Shown here: positions 27,911 through 35,995 of the stretch, in pieces | Numbering within the stretch: position 1 is the first letter of the stretch | Layout: every line of letters starts with the position of its first letter | The notes under the pieces: generated by a model | Database searches by the model: none | Seen by the model: only the letters and a program-made list of their open reading frames with translations | What the model was told of the DNA's origin: nothing | Program-made: the position numbers and the translations under genes | Source of the DNA: an uncultured Anaerofilum sp. | GTDB taxonomy: Bacteria; Bacillota; Clostridia; Oscillospirales; Ruminococcaceae | Length of the DNA: 64,000 bases | Reading direction: 5' to 3' | NCBI GenBank assembly: GCA_944385945.1 | Contig: CALWZD010000111.1 | Span: 1-64,000 of the forward strand

Positions 27911-28617
27911 TGTTGCTGCTCCTTTCCGTAAATTTCGAGAATCTGCTGGGAATGCCCACCGGATTCGTTTTGCACAACGATGTCTTTTTCCAGTGTCATG
28001 CCCGCTTTGCGGTTTTTCTGGCATTCGAGCAAAAACAGCCATGGAATCGCACCCTCACGCACCTTGACCCATTGCAGCCGCTTTGGCTCCAAACGGGCAG
28101 CACGGGCAGCACAAATGACATCGGCAAGGCGTTCGGGACGCTGGCATACACAGAATTTTCCGCCGTCCCGCAGCAAGCGACCGGCAGCGTCGGCAACATC
28201 CTGCATGGTACAGCTTTGCTCGTGACGGGCGGTGCCACGTCCCGGCTTTTGGCTGACGAATCCGCCCGTAAAATAAGGGGGATTACACGCTACCACCTGA
28301 TAATCGCCCACCGACGGCAAGGTTTTTAAGTCTTGGTTGAGGGGGGTGATGTGGTCGATGTTTGCCATGTGTAAGCTTTCGGTCAGCAATGCTGTGCCTT
28401 CGGGCTGCAATTCCACCGCCAAACAATCGCCACGATGCCCCATATCATGCCAGCGCAGAGCCACGATGCCGCATCCACTGCCCAGATCGACCGCTCGATG
28501 CGCCCGCCACGGCTGCGAGAACCATGCCAAAAGCAACGAGTCGGTGCCAAACCGATGGGTCTTGCTGATGCATACGGGGGTATTGTTTGCCAAGGTTTCG
28601 ATGGTATACTCAAGCAT
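27907..28617 (-). CDS. trmN6: tRNA1(Val) (adenine37-N6)-methyltransferase family protein
   Basis: The 236-residue class I SAM methyltransferase shows the SAM loop AVDLGSGCGIVALRW, and the amino-methyltransferase motif VVACNPPYF. With the early THRFGTDSLLLAWF segment it matches the YfiC/TrmN6 group, and its pairing with rsmI is common in Firmicutes. The frame is open upstream to 28731, with an ATG at 28641, but the ATG at 28617 was chosen because an AAAGGATC ribosome site precedes it and family proteins begin about here. The exact methylated nucleotide is inferred. Confidence 0.88.
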   Translation of the reverse strand: MLEYTIETLANNTPVCISKTHRFGTDSLLLAWFSQPWRAHRAVDLGSGCGIVALRWHDMGHRGDCLAVELQPEGTALLTESLHMANIDHITPLNQDLKTLPSVGDYQVVACNPPYFTGGFVSQKPGRGTARHEQSCTMQDVADAAGRLLRDGGKFCVCQRPERLADVICAARAARLEPKRLQWVKVREGAIPWLFLLECQKNRKAGMTLEKDIVVQNESGGHSQQILEIYGKEQQQ

Positions 28618-28662
28618 AAAAGGGAAGATCCTTTCTGTCATGTAAGGGGTGGGTATATGGAA

Positions 28663-28705
28663 TAAAAATCGGCGGGTACCAAGGGTACCCGCCGATTTTT
28701 TCGGT
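28663..28705. terminator. Bidirectional terminator at the ferredoxin gene
   Basis: AAAATCGGCGGGTACC-AAG-GGTACCCGCCGATTTT is a perfect 16-bp stem flanked by A and T tracts. It lies just after the ferredoxin stop (minus strand) and before the trmN6 gene. Confidence 0.9.
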
Positions 28706-28711
28706 TGTGAA

Positions 28712-28882
28712 TTACTCCTCGGAGATTGCACTCACAGGGCAAACACCTGCACAGGTGCCGCAGTTTACGCAAGCTTCTGCGTCAATCTCGAAGTGGCTTG
28801 CACCCTCGGAAATAGCACTTACAGGGCACTCGCCTGCACAGGTACCGCAAGAGATGCACTCGTCGCTGATTTTGTAAGCCAT
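28712..28882 (-). CDS. fdx: 2[4Fe-4S] ferredoxin
   Basis: The 56-residue clostridial ferredoxin begins MAYKISDECISCGTCAGECP and carries a second cluster site CVNCGTCAGVCP, giving the C-x2-C-x2-C-x3-CP pattern twice in two near-identical halves. It is the expected electron acceptor for the pyruvate:ferredoxin oxidoreductase in this window. The ATG at 28882 follows AAAAAGGAGAAAA; an upstream in-frame start at 28924 would add a charged extension and is rejected. It has its own promoter and terminator, as usual for an abundant carrier. Confidence 0.97.
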   Translation of the reverse strand: MAYKISDECISCGTCAGECPVSAISEGASHFEIDAEACVNCGTCAGVCPVSAISEE

Positions 28883-29005
28883 AGTTTTCTCCTTTTTCTC
28901 CGTTTCATGGTGATTTTTCCCCAAGTTGCAAATGCATCGCCACTGCTGAAACGGTGCAGCGGCAGGGGGAAAGATAGCGAAAAGCCGTTATCCTTCTGTA
29001 ACATA

Positions 29006-29033
29006 TTTTATCATATTTTCAGCCAAACGCAAG
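29006..29033 (-). promoter_or_regulatory. Promoter of the ferredoxin gene
   Basis: On the minus strand TTGCGT (29028-29033), a 16-base spacer and TAAAAT (29006-29011), lying between the ricT stop and the ferredoxin start. Confidence 0.55.
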
Positions 29034-29062
29034 CATGATTTTGTAAACATCCCCCACAGCCA

Positions 29063-29914
29063 TCAATCCTGTTCTTCGTCGGCAGGCTGTGGCGCACGGC
29101 GACCGCCACGGATATAGGTGCAATCGCTTCGTTTGTAATACTTAGCCTGAATGGTATCGCCACGCTCGATGCGTACTTTCAGGTAGCCGCTGATGAGGTT
29201 TACTTCCTGCACGGTGCCGATACCGTCGGGGGTCTTTACCTCACTGCCCACCTGCGGGGTGATGCGGTTGAGGTATTCGTAGGCTTTTTGCTCGTACGCA
29301 AGGCAGCACATCAACCGCCCACAGCTACCCGAAATTTTGGTAGGGTTGAGCGAAAGCCCCTGCTCCTTTGCCATTTTGATGGAAACGGGCTGGAAATCGT
29401 TCAAAAAGCGGCTGCAACAAAACGGTTGCCCGCAAATACCCAGACCGCCGAGCATTTTGCTTTCATCACGCACACCGATCTGACGCAGTTCGATGCGGGT
29501 ATGGAACACACCTGCCAGATCTTTTACCAGATCACGGAAGTCGATGCGTCCGTCGGCGGTGAAGTAAAACAGGATCTTAGAGCGGTCGAGGGTATATTCC
29601 ACGTCGACCAATTTCATCTCCAGCCCATGCTTGCGGATGCGTTCTTCACAGATGCTAAACGCCTTTTGTTCGTCGGCACGGTTTTGCTCCATGCGGCGAA
29701 TATCCACGCTGTCTGCCATGCGCTGCACCGTTTTCAGCGGCTGCACCACACTGCTGTCGGCAACGGTGTGGCTGCCTGCCACCACCTCACCGCACTCGGT
29801 GCCACGGCTGGTTTCTACGATTACATAGTCGCCTTTTTTTACGGTCAGTTCGCCCGGGTCAAAGAAATACGCCTTTCCGGCGGGTTTAAAACGTACACTG
29901 ATTACAGTTGCCAT
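29063..29914 (-). CDS. ricT: PSP1-domain protein RicT (YaaT)
   Basis: The 283-residue protein contains the PSP1 C-terminal domain, with many conserved cysteines: GGLGICGQPFCCSRFL and SGSCGRLMCCLAYE. In Bacillus, RicT with RicA and RicF forms an Fe-S complex that promotes RNase Y mRNA processing; the cysteines bind clusters. Only RicT is encoded here. The ATG at 29914 begins MATVISVRFKPAGKAYFF, the family start; an upstream frame to 30004 is not conserved. The gene lies downstream of holB and darA in the order seen in many Firmicutes (darA-holB-ricT). Confidence 0.93.
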   Translation of the reverse strand: MATVISVRFKPAGKAYFFDPGELTVKKGDYVIVETSRGTECGEVVAGSHTVADSSVVQPLKTVQRMADSVDIRRMEQNRADEQKAFSICEERIRKHGLEMKLVDVEYTLDRSKILFYFTADGRIDFRDLVKDLAGVFHTRIELRQIGVRDESKMLGGLGICGQPFCCSRFLNDFQPVSIKMAKEQGLSLNPTKISGSCGRLMCCLAYEQKAYEYLNRITPQVGSEVKTPDGIGTVQEVNLISGYLKVRIERGDTIQAKYYKRSDCTYIRGGRRAPQPADEEQD

Positions 29915-30010
29915 ATTGATTTTGATTCCTGTGCCGTTGCCGCATACGGCATACTCCCTTTGCCCGCGGCAAAAATAGGGCAGGGGATCGGGAAGAAAGT
30001 ACACTGGCTG

Positions 30011-30916
30011 TTACACCTTGCGCAGATGGGCTGCAAGATCGGCAAATACCAGTTTGGCATTTCCGTTTGCACTCAAGCTTCGCTGTGCCGTTTGAAGCAA
30101 CGGCAGGATGCCCGCTGCCCGCTGCGGTGTGAGCGGAAGCTCGGTGCCTCCCCGCAGCACAGCCGCACAAATGCATTGCAGATCTTCCAGCAACAATTTT
30201 GCAGCCGGTTTGTCCTTTTCTTTTTGGCTCAGCAGGACTAAAACGGAATACGCATCGCCGGCAGCACACATCTGCGCCATACGCAAGGCATCGTCCAATG
30301 CAGCTTTTCGCAGCGGGTCGTCGACACAGGCAAGTGCTGTGCCGATCTTTCCGCCGAATATCTGCGCCAAAAATGCAGCATTGCGGCATCCTTTTCGGTT
30401 TTGTTCCAGATAAGCGGTGCATTGCTGCACCGAAACAGGCGCAAACGAAAATGCGATGCAGCGGCTGCGAATGGTGGCAAGCACCGCAGCGGCAGAAGAT
30501 GCTGTAAGCACGAACAGCACCCCTTCGGGCGGTTCTTCCAGCACTTTCAGCAAAGCGTTTGCGCTGGCAAGGTTAAAATTCTGTGCCTGATAGATGATGA
30601 CCACCCGTTTTTCGGCGGTCAGTGCTGTATGGAAGATCTCGCTGCGCACCTTGCGGATGGTGTCGATCTTGATCTCGCCCGAAGCACCCTCGCCCTCCAC
30701 CTCGATGCAGGCAGGCGCACCGCCCCGCATGACCTGTGCGGCAGCGGTAGGGTCGTTGGGATAAAGATAATCGGCGGCAAGGCAGCGGGCAGCATAGCCA
30801 GTACCGGTGCCTTGCTCGCCGCACAACAGCACACTATGAGAAAGCCGCCCCGATTGCAGGGCGGCTTTCAGCGCACAGATGGCGGCATCATTGCCCGAAA
30901 CGGTTTGCAGCATCAC
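30011..30916 (-). CDS. holB: DNA polymerase III delta prime subunit
   Basis: The 301-residue protein is a clamp-loader subunit. It shows a P-loop-like GEQGTGTGYAARCLA (degenerate: no GKT lysine), then KRVVIIYQAQNFNLASANALLKVLEEPPEGVLF and TIRSRC, the arginine finger motif. The degenerate P-loop agrees with a delta prime role, which does not hydrolyse ATP. Start is GTG 30916 or the adjacent ATG 30913; both overlap the darA stop. The N-terminal region lacks the zinc cysteines found in some bacterial delta prime proteins, as in other clostridia. Confidence 0.92.
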   Translation of the reverse strand: MMLQTVSGNDAAICALKAALQSGRLSHSVLLCGEQGTGTGYAARCLAADYLYPNDPTAAAQVMRGGAPACIEVEGEGASGEIKIDTIRKVRSEIFHTALTAEKRVVIIYQAQNFNLASANALLKVLEEPPEGVLFVLTASSAAAVLATIRSRCIAFSFAPVSVQQCTAYLEQNRKGCRNAAFLAQIFGGKIGTALACVDDPLRKAALDDALRMAQMCAAGDAYSVLVLLSQKEKDKPAAKLLLEDLQCICAAVLRGGTELPLTPQRAAGILPLLQTAQRSLSANGNAKLVFADLAAHLRKV

Positions 30917-31236
30917 AGCTTTTCAAACCGCTCTACGTTGGTCACAAATACGGTAGCACCGCCTACGGTCACCTGCAAAGGATATGCAGTAGTGACACCG
31001 ATGCCATAGCTTGCAGTGCTGGGCACGACCTCGACACGCTGCTTGGAGCAGGAAGCGATGAGGTTGATGCAGGTATCTACTTTTTCGTCCTCGGTACCGA
31101 TGAGCAACGTCATGTTGCCTGCCATCAAAAATCCGCCTGTGGTGGACAGACGTGTTACCGAAAAACCACCTTTTACCAGTTCGTTACAAACCGCTTTGGA
31201 GTCCTCTTTATTTACAATCGCAGTGATGAGTTTCAT
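30913..31236 (-). CDS. darA: Cyclic-di-AMP receptor, PII-like
   Basis: The 107-residue protein starts MKLITAIVNKEDSKAVCNEL and has GFSVTRLSTTGGFLMAGNMT and LLIGTEDEKVDTCINLI, the pattern of DarA/PstA, a trimeric PII-like protein that binds c-di-AMP. The downstream effect is not known in most species. The frame is open to 31263, but the ATG at 31236 after GGGAGGATAAGGCT is the family start. It is the first gene of darA-holB-ricT, and its promoter region carries a perfect inverted repeat. Confidence 0.95.
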   Translation of the reverse strand: MKLITAIVNKEDSKAVCNELVKGGFSVTRLSTTGGFLMAGNMTLLIGTEDEKVDTCINLIASCSKQRVEVVPSTASYGIGVTTAYPLQVTVGGATVFVTNVERFEKL

Positions 31237-31278
31237 AGCCTTATCCTCCCTAAAGCACGGCATTTGCCGCTTTTCTTC

Positions 31279-31307
31279 ATTTTAGCACACTTGCGCTAAA
31301 ATTTCCA
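31279..31307 (-). promoter_or_regulatory. Promoter and possible operator of darA-holB-ricT
   Basis: The perfect inverted repeat ATTTTAGC (31279-31286) / GCTAAAAT (31295-31302), spaced by eight bases, overlaps the minus-strand -10 TAAAAT (31279-31284). A weak -35 TGGAAA lies at 31302-31307. The repeat could bind a repressor. Confidence 0.4.
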
Positions 31308-31346
31308 TAGGAAACACTGCATAAATTCTTTTGCAGAAAGGGACGT

Positions 31347-31997
31347 TCAGCGACGGTTTGCATTTTTCCATCGCTGGCGGTTTTGGGCATATCGGATCTC
31401 GTTTTTGATTTTCTGGATGAGTCCTTTTCCGAAAAAGAGCAACAGCGCACCACACGCCAGCAAGATATTCACCTTGATGGCAAGGCTGCCGCCCAAAAAG
31501 CCGATGAGCAACAAAATGCCGGCTGCGATGCCCAGATATTTTGCGGGTACAGGCAGAACGAACATGACAAGCATGGTCTGGTGGGGGAAATAGGTAGCGT
31601 ATGCAATAAACATCAAGGTAGACAAATAAGCAGCAGTGCCTACACCGGTGAGCAGGCAGGACAAAATGCCGGCTGCCATAGAAAGCAGAATGAACACATT
31701 GAATTTAAAGTCGCCCCAGACATTCTCCAGTGCGCTGCCGATCATATAAAAGAAGTAGGCATCCACCAAGAACCATAACGGGGAGCTGCTCGGAGGAGTG
31801 ATGATAAAGGTAAGCAGTTGCCATACCTGTCCTTGCATCAGTGCTGCACGGGACAGCGGAGCAAAAAACAAGCTGAGGAAATACATGGGGAAAGTGGTCA
31901 TAAGCAGATACATAACGATCCTGCCGATGACCAGATATTTTGTCAACCCTCGAATGCAGTATCTGCCATATTTATATTCCAACCGATTCAGCCACAT
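31347..31997 (-). CDS. Rhomboid-like membrane protein without visible catalytic serine
   Basis: The 216-residue protein has about six membrane segments and begins MWLNRLEYKYGRYCIRGLTK. The pattern GQVWQLLTFIITPP and the following YFFYMIGSALENVWGDFKFN resemble the rhomboid-fold membrane proteins of clostridia. The catalytic GxSG motif and the active histidine of rhomboid proteases are not seen, so a pseudoprotease or unrelated role is more likely. ATG 31997 follows AGAGAGG; two codons upstream there is a TTG. Monocistronic. Function unknown. Confidence 0.75.
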   Translation of the reverse strand: MWLNRLEYKYGRYCIRGLTKYLVIGRIVMYLLMTTFPMYFLSLFFAPLSRAALMQGQVWQLLTFIITPPSSSPLWFLVDAYFFYMIGSALENVWGDFKFNVFILLSMAAGILSCLLTGVGTAAYLSTLMFIAYATYFPHQTMLVMFVLPVPAKYLGIAAGILLLIGFLGGSLAIKVNILLACGALLLFFGKGLIQKIKNEIRYAQNRQRWKNANRR

Positions 31998-32102
31998 ACA
32001 CAAAAACCTCTCTTTTTTAAATTTTCAGGGCATCTTGCCCTTTCAAAAACGCTGTGTGAAAGACGAAAAAAACAGTTTTAATAATAGCAAAAAGAAACCC
32101 GA

Positions 32103-32208
32103 ATTTCAACGGAAAGTTATGAAAAAAAGGTGATAGAAATCGCTAAATGTTGAAAACTATCCCAAAAAAGTCAAGTTATCAACGGTTTCAACATAGTTTT
32201 CAACATTT
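32103..32208. repeat. 16-bp inverted repeat carrying a cluster of TTTTCAACA words
   Basis: AAATGTTGAAAACTAT (32145-32160) is perfectly repeated in inverse as ATAGTTTTCAACATTT (32193-32208) with a 32-base loop. Within the arms and loop are TTTTCAACA on both strands (32148-32156 and 32197-32205), TTATCAACG (32176-32184) and GTTTCAACA (32185-32193), plus ATTTCAACG near 32103. These resemble DnaA boxes with C changed to A, as also found around dnaA here. The T run after the second arm could alternatively make it a terminator, but no plus-strand gene precedes it. Confidence 0.6.
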
Positions 32209-32286
32209 TTTGTGGAATCTCTTTTTATACCTAACGTAAAGATTTTTCATGCTTTTTGTAAAGTTTTGGCGAATGGTGTCGAAACT

Positions 32287-33153
32287 TTATTCTCCTTTCG
32301 GCAGCAAAAAGCCCTCGCCATATACTTCGCTTGCTTCGCACACCATCACCATCGCTTTTTTGTCTTTCTGATGCACGATACTGGTCACTTTATATGCCTC
32401 TCGGCTGGAACAAGCGCACAGCAACAGCTTTTTTTCATTGCCGGAATAAGTTCCGATCGCTTTTACCAAAGTGGAACCACGCTCCAACTGGGTGCCGATC
32501 TCTTTCGCTACCTCCATGCCGTAGTCGGTGACGATGACCACGAGTTTTCCACTGCCTGCTCCATACAGGATGCGATCCATTATAAAGGTGGTCGCATAAG
32601 CCGAAACAATACCATACAATACGGCGTCGATGTCCCCAAACACAGGCCCACCTGCCAAAATAATCAGCGCATCCATTGCAAGGATGATCTGCCCAAAGCT
32701 AATATGTGGGAATTTCTTTTTGGCTGCATGGATCAAGAAATCCTGTCCACCGGTAGAAGAACCTCGCATATAAATGATTGCCAGCCCTGCACCGATGCAA
32801 ACACCCGAAAATATCGCTGCCATCGCACGGTTGCCCTCATACAAGGGCAGGTTGGGGAAAACAAAGTCGAGAAAAACGGTGGAGATCAGCATGGTTCGCA
32901 AACTTTTGAAAAAAAAGCTGCGTCCCAAGACAGGGTATGTGAATAAAATGATGGGGATATTTAACAACAAGGTGCAAATACCGATCGGAATGGGAATAAA
33001 ATAGTTGATAAGCAGTGCCATACCACTGATGCCGCCCGGAGCAAAACCTGCTTTTGCCGCAAAAGTAACGATGCCCACCGCAAACAAGATACTACCTATA
33101 ATATCGAACAGTATATCGACCGAAAGCTGCTTCCAGTTGATTGATTTTTTCAT
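32287..33153 (-). CDS. yitT: YitT family (DUF161/DUF2179) membrane protein
   Basis: The 288-residue protein has five to six predicted membrane segments (first at residues 13-35), with GFAPGGISGMALLINYF and MRGSSTGGQDFL, followed by a cytoplasmic DUF2179 domain (about residues 215-288) with KLVVIVTDYGMEVAKEI and ERGSTLVKAIGTYSG. The family is widespread in Firmicutes; some members have been linked to transport, but the function is not settled. It is monocistronic, with a minus-strand -10 TATACT at about 33192-33197. Confidence 0.9.
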   Translation of the reverse strand: MKKSINWKQLSVDILFDIIGSILFAVGIVTFAAKAGFAPGGISGMALLINYFIPIPIGICTLLLNIPIILFTYPVLGRSFFFKSLRTMLISTVFLDFVFPNLPLYEGNRAMAAIFSGVCIGAGLAIIYMRGSSTGGQDFLIHAAKKKFPHISFGQIILAMDALIILAGGPVFGDIDAVLYGIVSAYATTFIMDRILYGAGSGKLVVIVTDYGMEVAKEIGTQLERGSTLVKAIGTYSGNEKKLLLCACSSREAYKVTSIVHQKDKKAMVMVCEASEVYGEGFLLPKGE

Positions 33154-33306
33154 CCAAAAACCTCCTTCTCAAAAAGCGAATCGCTTTCTTTAGTATATCA
33201 TATTTCTGGAAATGTTTGTTAAGAAACGAAAAACACCCAATTTTTTCCACTCATTCATAGCCCGTTCAAAAAGAAAGCCTATACTGAAACAAAGGGGGAA
33301 TGTGGG

Positions 33307-34215
33307 ATGAAACGATTGTGTCTTTTGATAAATCCACGTTCGGGCAAAGGATCAGCACAACAAAACGCCTATAAGATCATCGAGTTTTTTCACAAAGAGG
33401 GCTGGCTGTGTACGGTAATTCCCATCGCAATACAGCCGGATATGCTTACACAACTGGGCAGTGAGCTGCAAGAATTTGACATTGTTGTGTGCTGTGGCGG
33501 TGACGGAACTTTGAACCACACAGCAGCTACTCTCACACAGTTGCCGTCTGCCCCTATGCTGAGTTATCTTCCGATGGGCAGCACCAACGATTTTGCCAAC
33601 ACACTGGGCTATTCGGACGAGTTGCTGCAAAACTGCAACATCGCACTCTACGGCAAGCCTGCAAAGCTGGATCTGGGAATGCTGAACGATACCCTGCCGT
33701 TTTGCTACATTGCAGCATTTGGGGCATTTACGGCGGTGAGCTACTCCACACCGCAGGGTATGAAGAATAATTTGGGGCATACCGCCTATCTTATCGAGGG
33801 ATTGCGCCATTTGCCCATCAATACCAGCATCCACGCAACCATCACCACACCTCTAGAAACACTGGAGGGGGATTTTATCTACGGTTCTTTTACCAACTCG
33901 ACCAGTGTGGGTGGATTTCGCACTCCAAAAGGAAAAGACGTTGTGCTGAACGATGGAAAGTTTGAACTGTTGCTCATTAGCAAACCAAAAAGCATCGCTG
34001 ACTTGAACAATCTTGTTTCCTGTTTGGCGCAGCAAAATTTTTCCAACCCATACATTCGTCTTTTGCAAAGCGATCAAGTAGAGATCACCTTTACCGAGCC
34101 GGTAAGCTTCACTTTAGATGGTGAATTTGGCGGAAAAATGAACCATGCAACTTTGCGGGTGTTGCCGAAGCGGTTGCAGATGCACCTGCCCGACGATGCA
34201 CCACTGAACGATTAA
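33307..34215 (+). CDS. dgkB: Diacylglycerol kinase / YegS-type lipid kinase
   Basis: The 302-residue protein begins LCLLINPRSGKGSAQQNAY, then has the nucleotide motif VVCCGGDGTLNHTAATL and LPMGSTNDFANTLGY, the DAGK catalytic domain signatures, and a C-terminal beta domain. DgkB-like enzymes phosphorylate diacylglycerol to recycle it after lipoteichoic acid synthesis. The N-terminal location of the GGDGT motif and Asp/Gly positions are intact. ATG follows AAAGGGGGAATGTGGG. TATACT at 33280-33285 is a probable -10. Exact lipid specificity is inferred. Confidence 0.9.
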   Translation: MKRLCLLINPRSGKGSAQQNAYKIIEFFHKEGWLCTVIPIAIQPDMLTQLGSELQEFDIVVCCGGDGTLNHTAATLTQLPSAPMLSYLPMGSTNDFANTLGYSDELLQNCNIALYGKPAKLDLGMLNDTLPFCYIAAFGAFTAVSYSTPQGMKNNLGHTAYLIEGLRHLPINTSIHATITTPLETLEGDFIYGSFTNSTSVGGFRTPKGKDVVLNDGKFELLLISKPKSIADLNNLVSCLAQQNFSNPYIRLLQSDQVEITFTEPVSFTLDGEFGGKMNHATLRVLPKRLQMHLPDDAPLND

Positions 34216-34273
34216 AGAAAAATTTTTATCTTCAGAAAAAGAAAAAGCCTTTCCCCTCGTAGGGGAAGGCTTA

Positions 34274-34436
34274 GGCTGTCGAGAAAGTATTTTGTGTTTT
34301 CAAAATTTCTTGCTTTGAAGGAAATCCCCTCATCAGTCACGCCGAGCGTGACAGCTTCCCCCTGGGGGGAAGCCAAAAAGAAAAAGCCTTCCCCTTGAGG
34401 GGAAGGTGGCTGCGCAGCAGTCGGATGAGGTGGAAC
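34274..34436 (+). repeat. Element C, copy 1 (CAGTCACGC...GTGACAGC intergenic repeat)
   Basis: The element runs from GGCTGTCGAG through CCCCTCATCAGTCACGCC, GAGCGTGACAGCTTCCCC, GGGGGGAAGCC, GGCTGCGCAGCAGTC and GGATGAGGTGG. Copy 2 lies in inverse orientation at 38092-38221. Copy 1 holds an extra module with CCTTCCCC/GGGGAAGG arms. Just upstream, a stem AAGCCTTTCCCC/GGGGAAGGCTT (34240-34272) may end the dgkB transcript. The rest of 34216-34504 holds nothing else recognisable. Confidence 0.8.
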
Positions 34437-34504
34437 GGCTGCGTTAGCGATTCTAAATCGGATTTTCCTTTTATCAATAGATTTTTTGTATAACGATACA
34501 TAAA

Positions 34505-34538
34505 ACAAAAACGCCACAACCGATTGGTTGTGGCGTTT
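34505..34538 (-). terminator. Terminator of tRNA-Arg
   Basis: On the minus strand AACGCCACAACC-AATC-GGTTGTGGCGTT is followed by TTTGTTTT. Confidence 0.85.
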
Positions 34539-34539
34539 A

Positions 34540-34616
34540 TGGTGCGCTGGAAGGGATTCGAACCCCTGACCTTCTGGTTCGTAGCCAGACACTCTATCCA
34601 ACTGAGCTACCAGCGC
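34540..34616 (-). tRNA. tRNA-Arg (anticodon ACG), CCA encoded
   Basis: On the minus strand the acceptor stem GCGCTGG pairs with CCAGCGC, the D arm contains AGCTCAGTTGGATAGAG, the anticodon arm is TCTGG-CTACGAA-CCAGA (anticodon ACG), and the T arm is AGGGGTTCGAATCCCT. Discriminator A and CCA follow. A34 would be deaminated to inosine to read CGU, CGC and CGA. Confidence 0.97.
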
Positions 34617-34632
34617 TTGCGGAACGATTATT

Positions 34633-34661
34633 ATAATACCACAGGGTATGCTAAATGTCAA
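34633..34661 (-). promoter_or_regulatory. Promoter of tRNA-Arg
   Basis: On the minus strand a perfect TTGACA (34656-34661), a 17-base spacer and TATTAT (34633-34638), with TATAAT overlapping three bases further on. Confidence 0.8.
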
Positions 34662-34698
34662 CACTTTTTTGAATTTTTTTAAAAAACTTTTTTAAAAG

Positions 34699-34752
34699 GG
34701 ACACTACCCATCTCAAAAATGATTTTTATTGATGGGCAGTGTGTTTTTTATA
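34699..34752. terminator. Terminator between ilvE and tRNA-Arg
   Basis: ACACTACCCATC and GATGGGCAGTGT form an arm pair (one mismatch) around an AT-rich loop, with a T tract on the plus side and a T-rich tail on the minus side, so it can end ilvE transcription. Confidence 0.7.
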
Positions 34753-34767
34753 GCGATATACCGTTAT

Positions 34768-35841
34768 TTATTTACAAACCGGTACGATCCAGCCATGTTC
34801 ATCGGGCAAAGTACCCCACTGGATACCGGTCAGGGTATCATACAGTTTATGGGTCAGTTCGCCGATTTTTCCCCCGTTGATAATTGCAGACTGGTCTTCG
34901 TATACCAATTCTCCCACCGGACTGATGACCGCAGCGGTACCGGTACCGAACACTTCTTCCAGTTTGCCTTCTTTGGCTGCCTGCATCAGGTCGGTGATAG
35001 CAAGACGGGTTTCGTTTACCTGATAGCCCCATTCTTTCATCAGTTCGATGCAGCTCATACGGGTGATGCCGGGCAAAACAGTACCGCAGGTGGGTGCGGT
35101 GTAAATTTCGCCGTCGATTTTGAAGAAGATGTTCATGCTGCCTACTTCTTCCACATACTTGCGCTCTACGCCGTCCAGCCACAGCACTTGGCTGAAGCCC
35201 AGCTTGTGTGCTTTTTCGCTGGCAATGATGGAGGCTGCATAGTTGCCGCCGCATTTGATATAGCCCGTACCGCCGGGAGCTGCACGAGTGTACTGGTCTT
35301 CAACATAAATGCGAACGGGATTGATACCCTCGGCATAATATGCGCCCGACGGAGAAGCAATGATGATGAACTGATATTCTGCCGCTGCTTTTACCCCCAG
35401 CACTGCTTCGGTAGCAATGGTGAACGGACGGATATACAGGCTGGTACCCTCCGAGTGAGGCACCCAATCGGCATCTACTTCAACCAATGCTTTTACTGCC
35501 TGCACAAAGTCTTCCTCCGGAATAGGGGGGATGCACAGACGGTCGTGGGTAGAAAGCATCCGCTGTGCGTTCTTTTCAGGGCGGAACAGCTGTACACCGC
35601 CATCTTTGCGGCGATACGCTTTCATGCCTTCAAAACATTCCTGCGCATAGTGGAACACCAGTGCCGACGGGTCCAGCACGACCGGTGCATACGGCACGAC
35701 CCGTGCATCGTGCCATCCTTTGCCCTCGGTGTAATTCATAATGAACATATGGTCGGTAAAAATCCTGCCAAAGCCCAGTTTGCTTTCATCGACAGGTTTT
35801 TGTTTTGGTGCGGTCGTTTTTTCGATGCGAATATCCAACAT
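34768..35841 (-). CDS. ilvE: Branched-chain amino acid aminotransferase
   Basis: The 357-residue PLP enzyme interconverts leucine, isoleucine and valine with their 2-oxo acids, using 2-oxoglutarate. It has the class IV pattern of the longer (eukaryote-like) branch: VFHYAQECFEGMKAYRRKDG, the PLP lysine in GTGYIKCGGNYAASI, VLWLDGVERKYVEEVGSMN, and GTGTAAVISPVGELVY for phosphate binding. Start MLDIRIEKTT at ATG 35841 after GAGAGGGAAG. Monocistronic. Its distance from other ilv genes does not say whether it works in synthesis or in degradation. Confidence 0.96.
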   Translation of the reverse strand: MLDIRIEKTTAPKQKPVDESKLGFGRIFTDHMFIMNYTEGKGWHDARVVPYAPVVLDPSALVFHYAQECFEGMKAYRRKDGGVQLFRPEKNAQRMLSTHDRLCIPPIPEEDFVQAVKALVEVDADWVPHSEGTSLYIRPFTIATEAVLGVKAAAEYQFIIIASPSGAYYAEGINPVRIYVEDQYTRAAPGGTGYIKCGGNYAASIIASEKAHKLGFSQVLWLDGVERKYVEEVGSMNIFFKIDGEIYTAPTCGTVLPGITRMSCIELMKEWGYQVNETRLAITDLMQAAKEGKLEEVFGTGTAAVISPVGELVYEDQSAIINGGKIGELTHKLYDTLTGIQWGTLPDEHGWIVPVCK

Positions 35842-35995
35842 ACTCTTTCACACTTCCCTCTCTGGTAACAAAGCGTTTTTTCCCAATTTCGGTCGTTTAC
35901 CGATGCTGCACGAGCAGCTTGCTTTGCGTTTGATTTCCTATTATTTTACCGCTTACTTTAGCGTTTTACAATGGGCAAAGTTGCCAAAATCGCTT

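Noticed and set aside
34212..34664. 150-codon frame across element C and tRNA-Arg
   Set aside because: It reads through a repeat and a tRNA gene; no coding signature.
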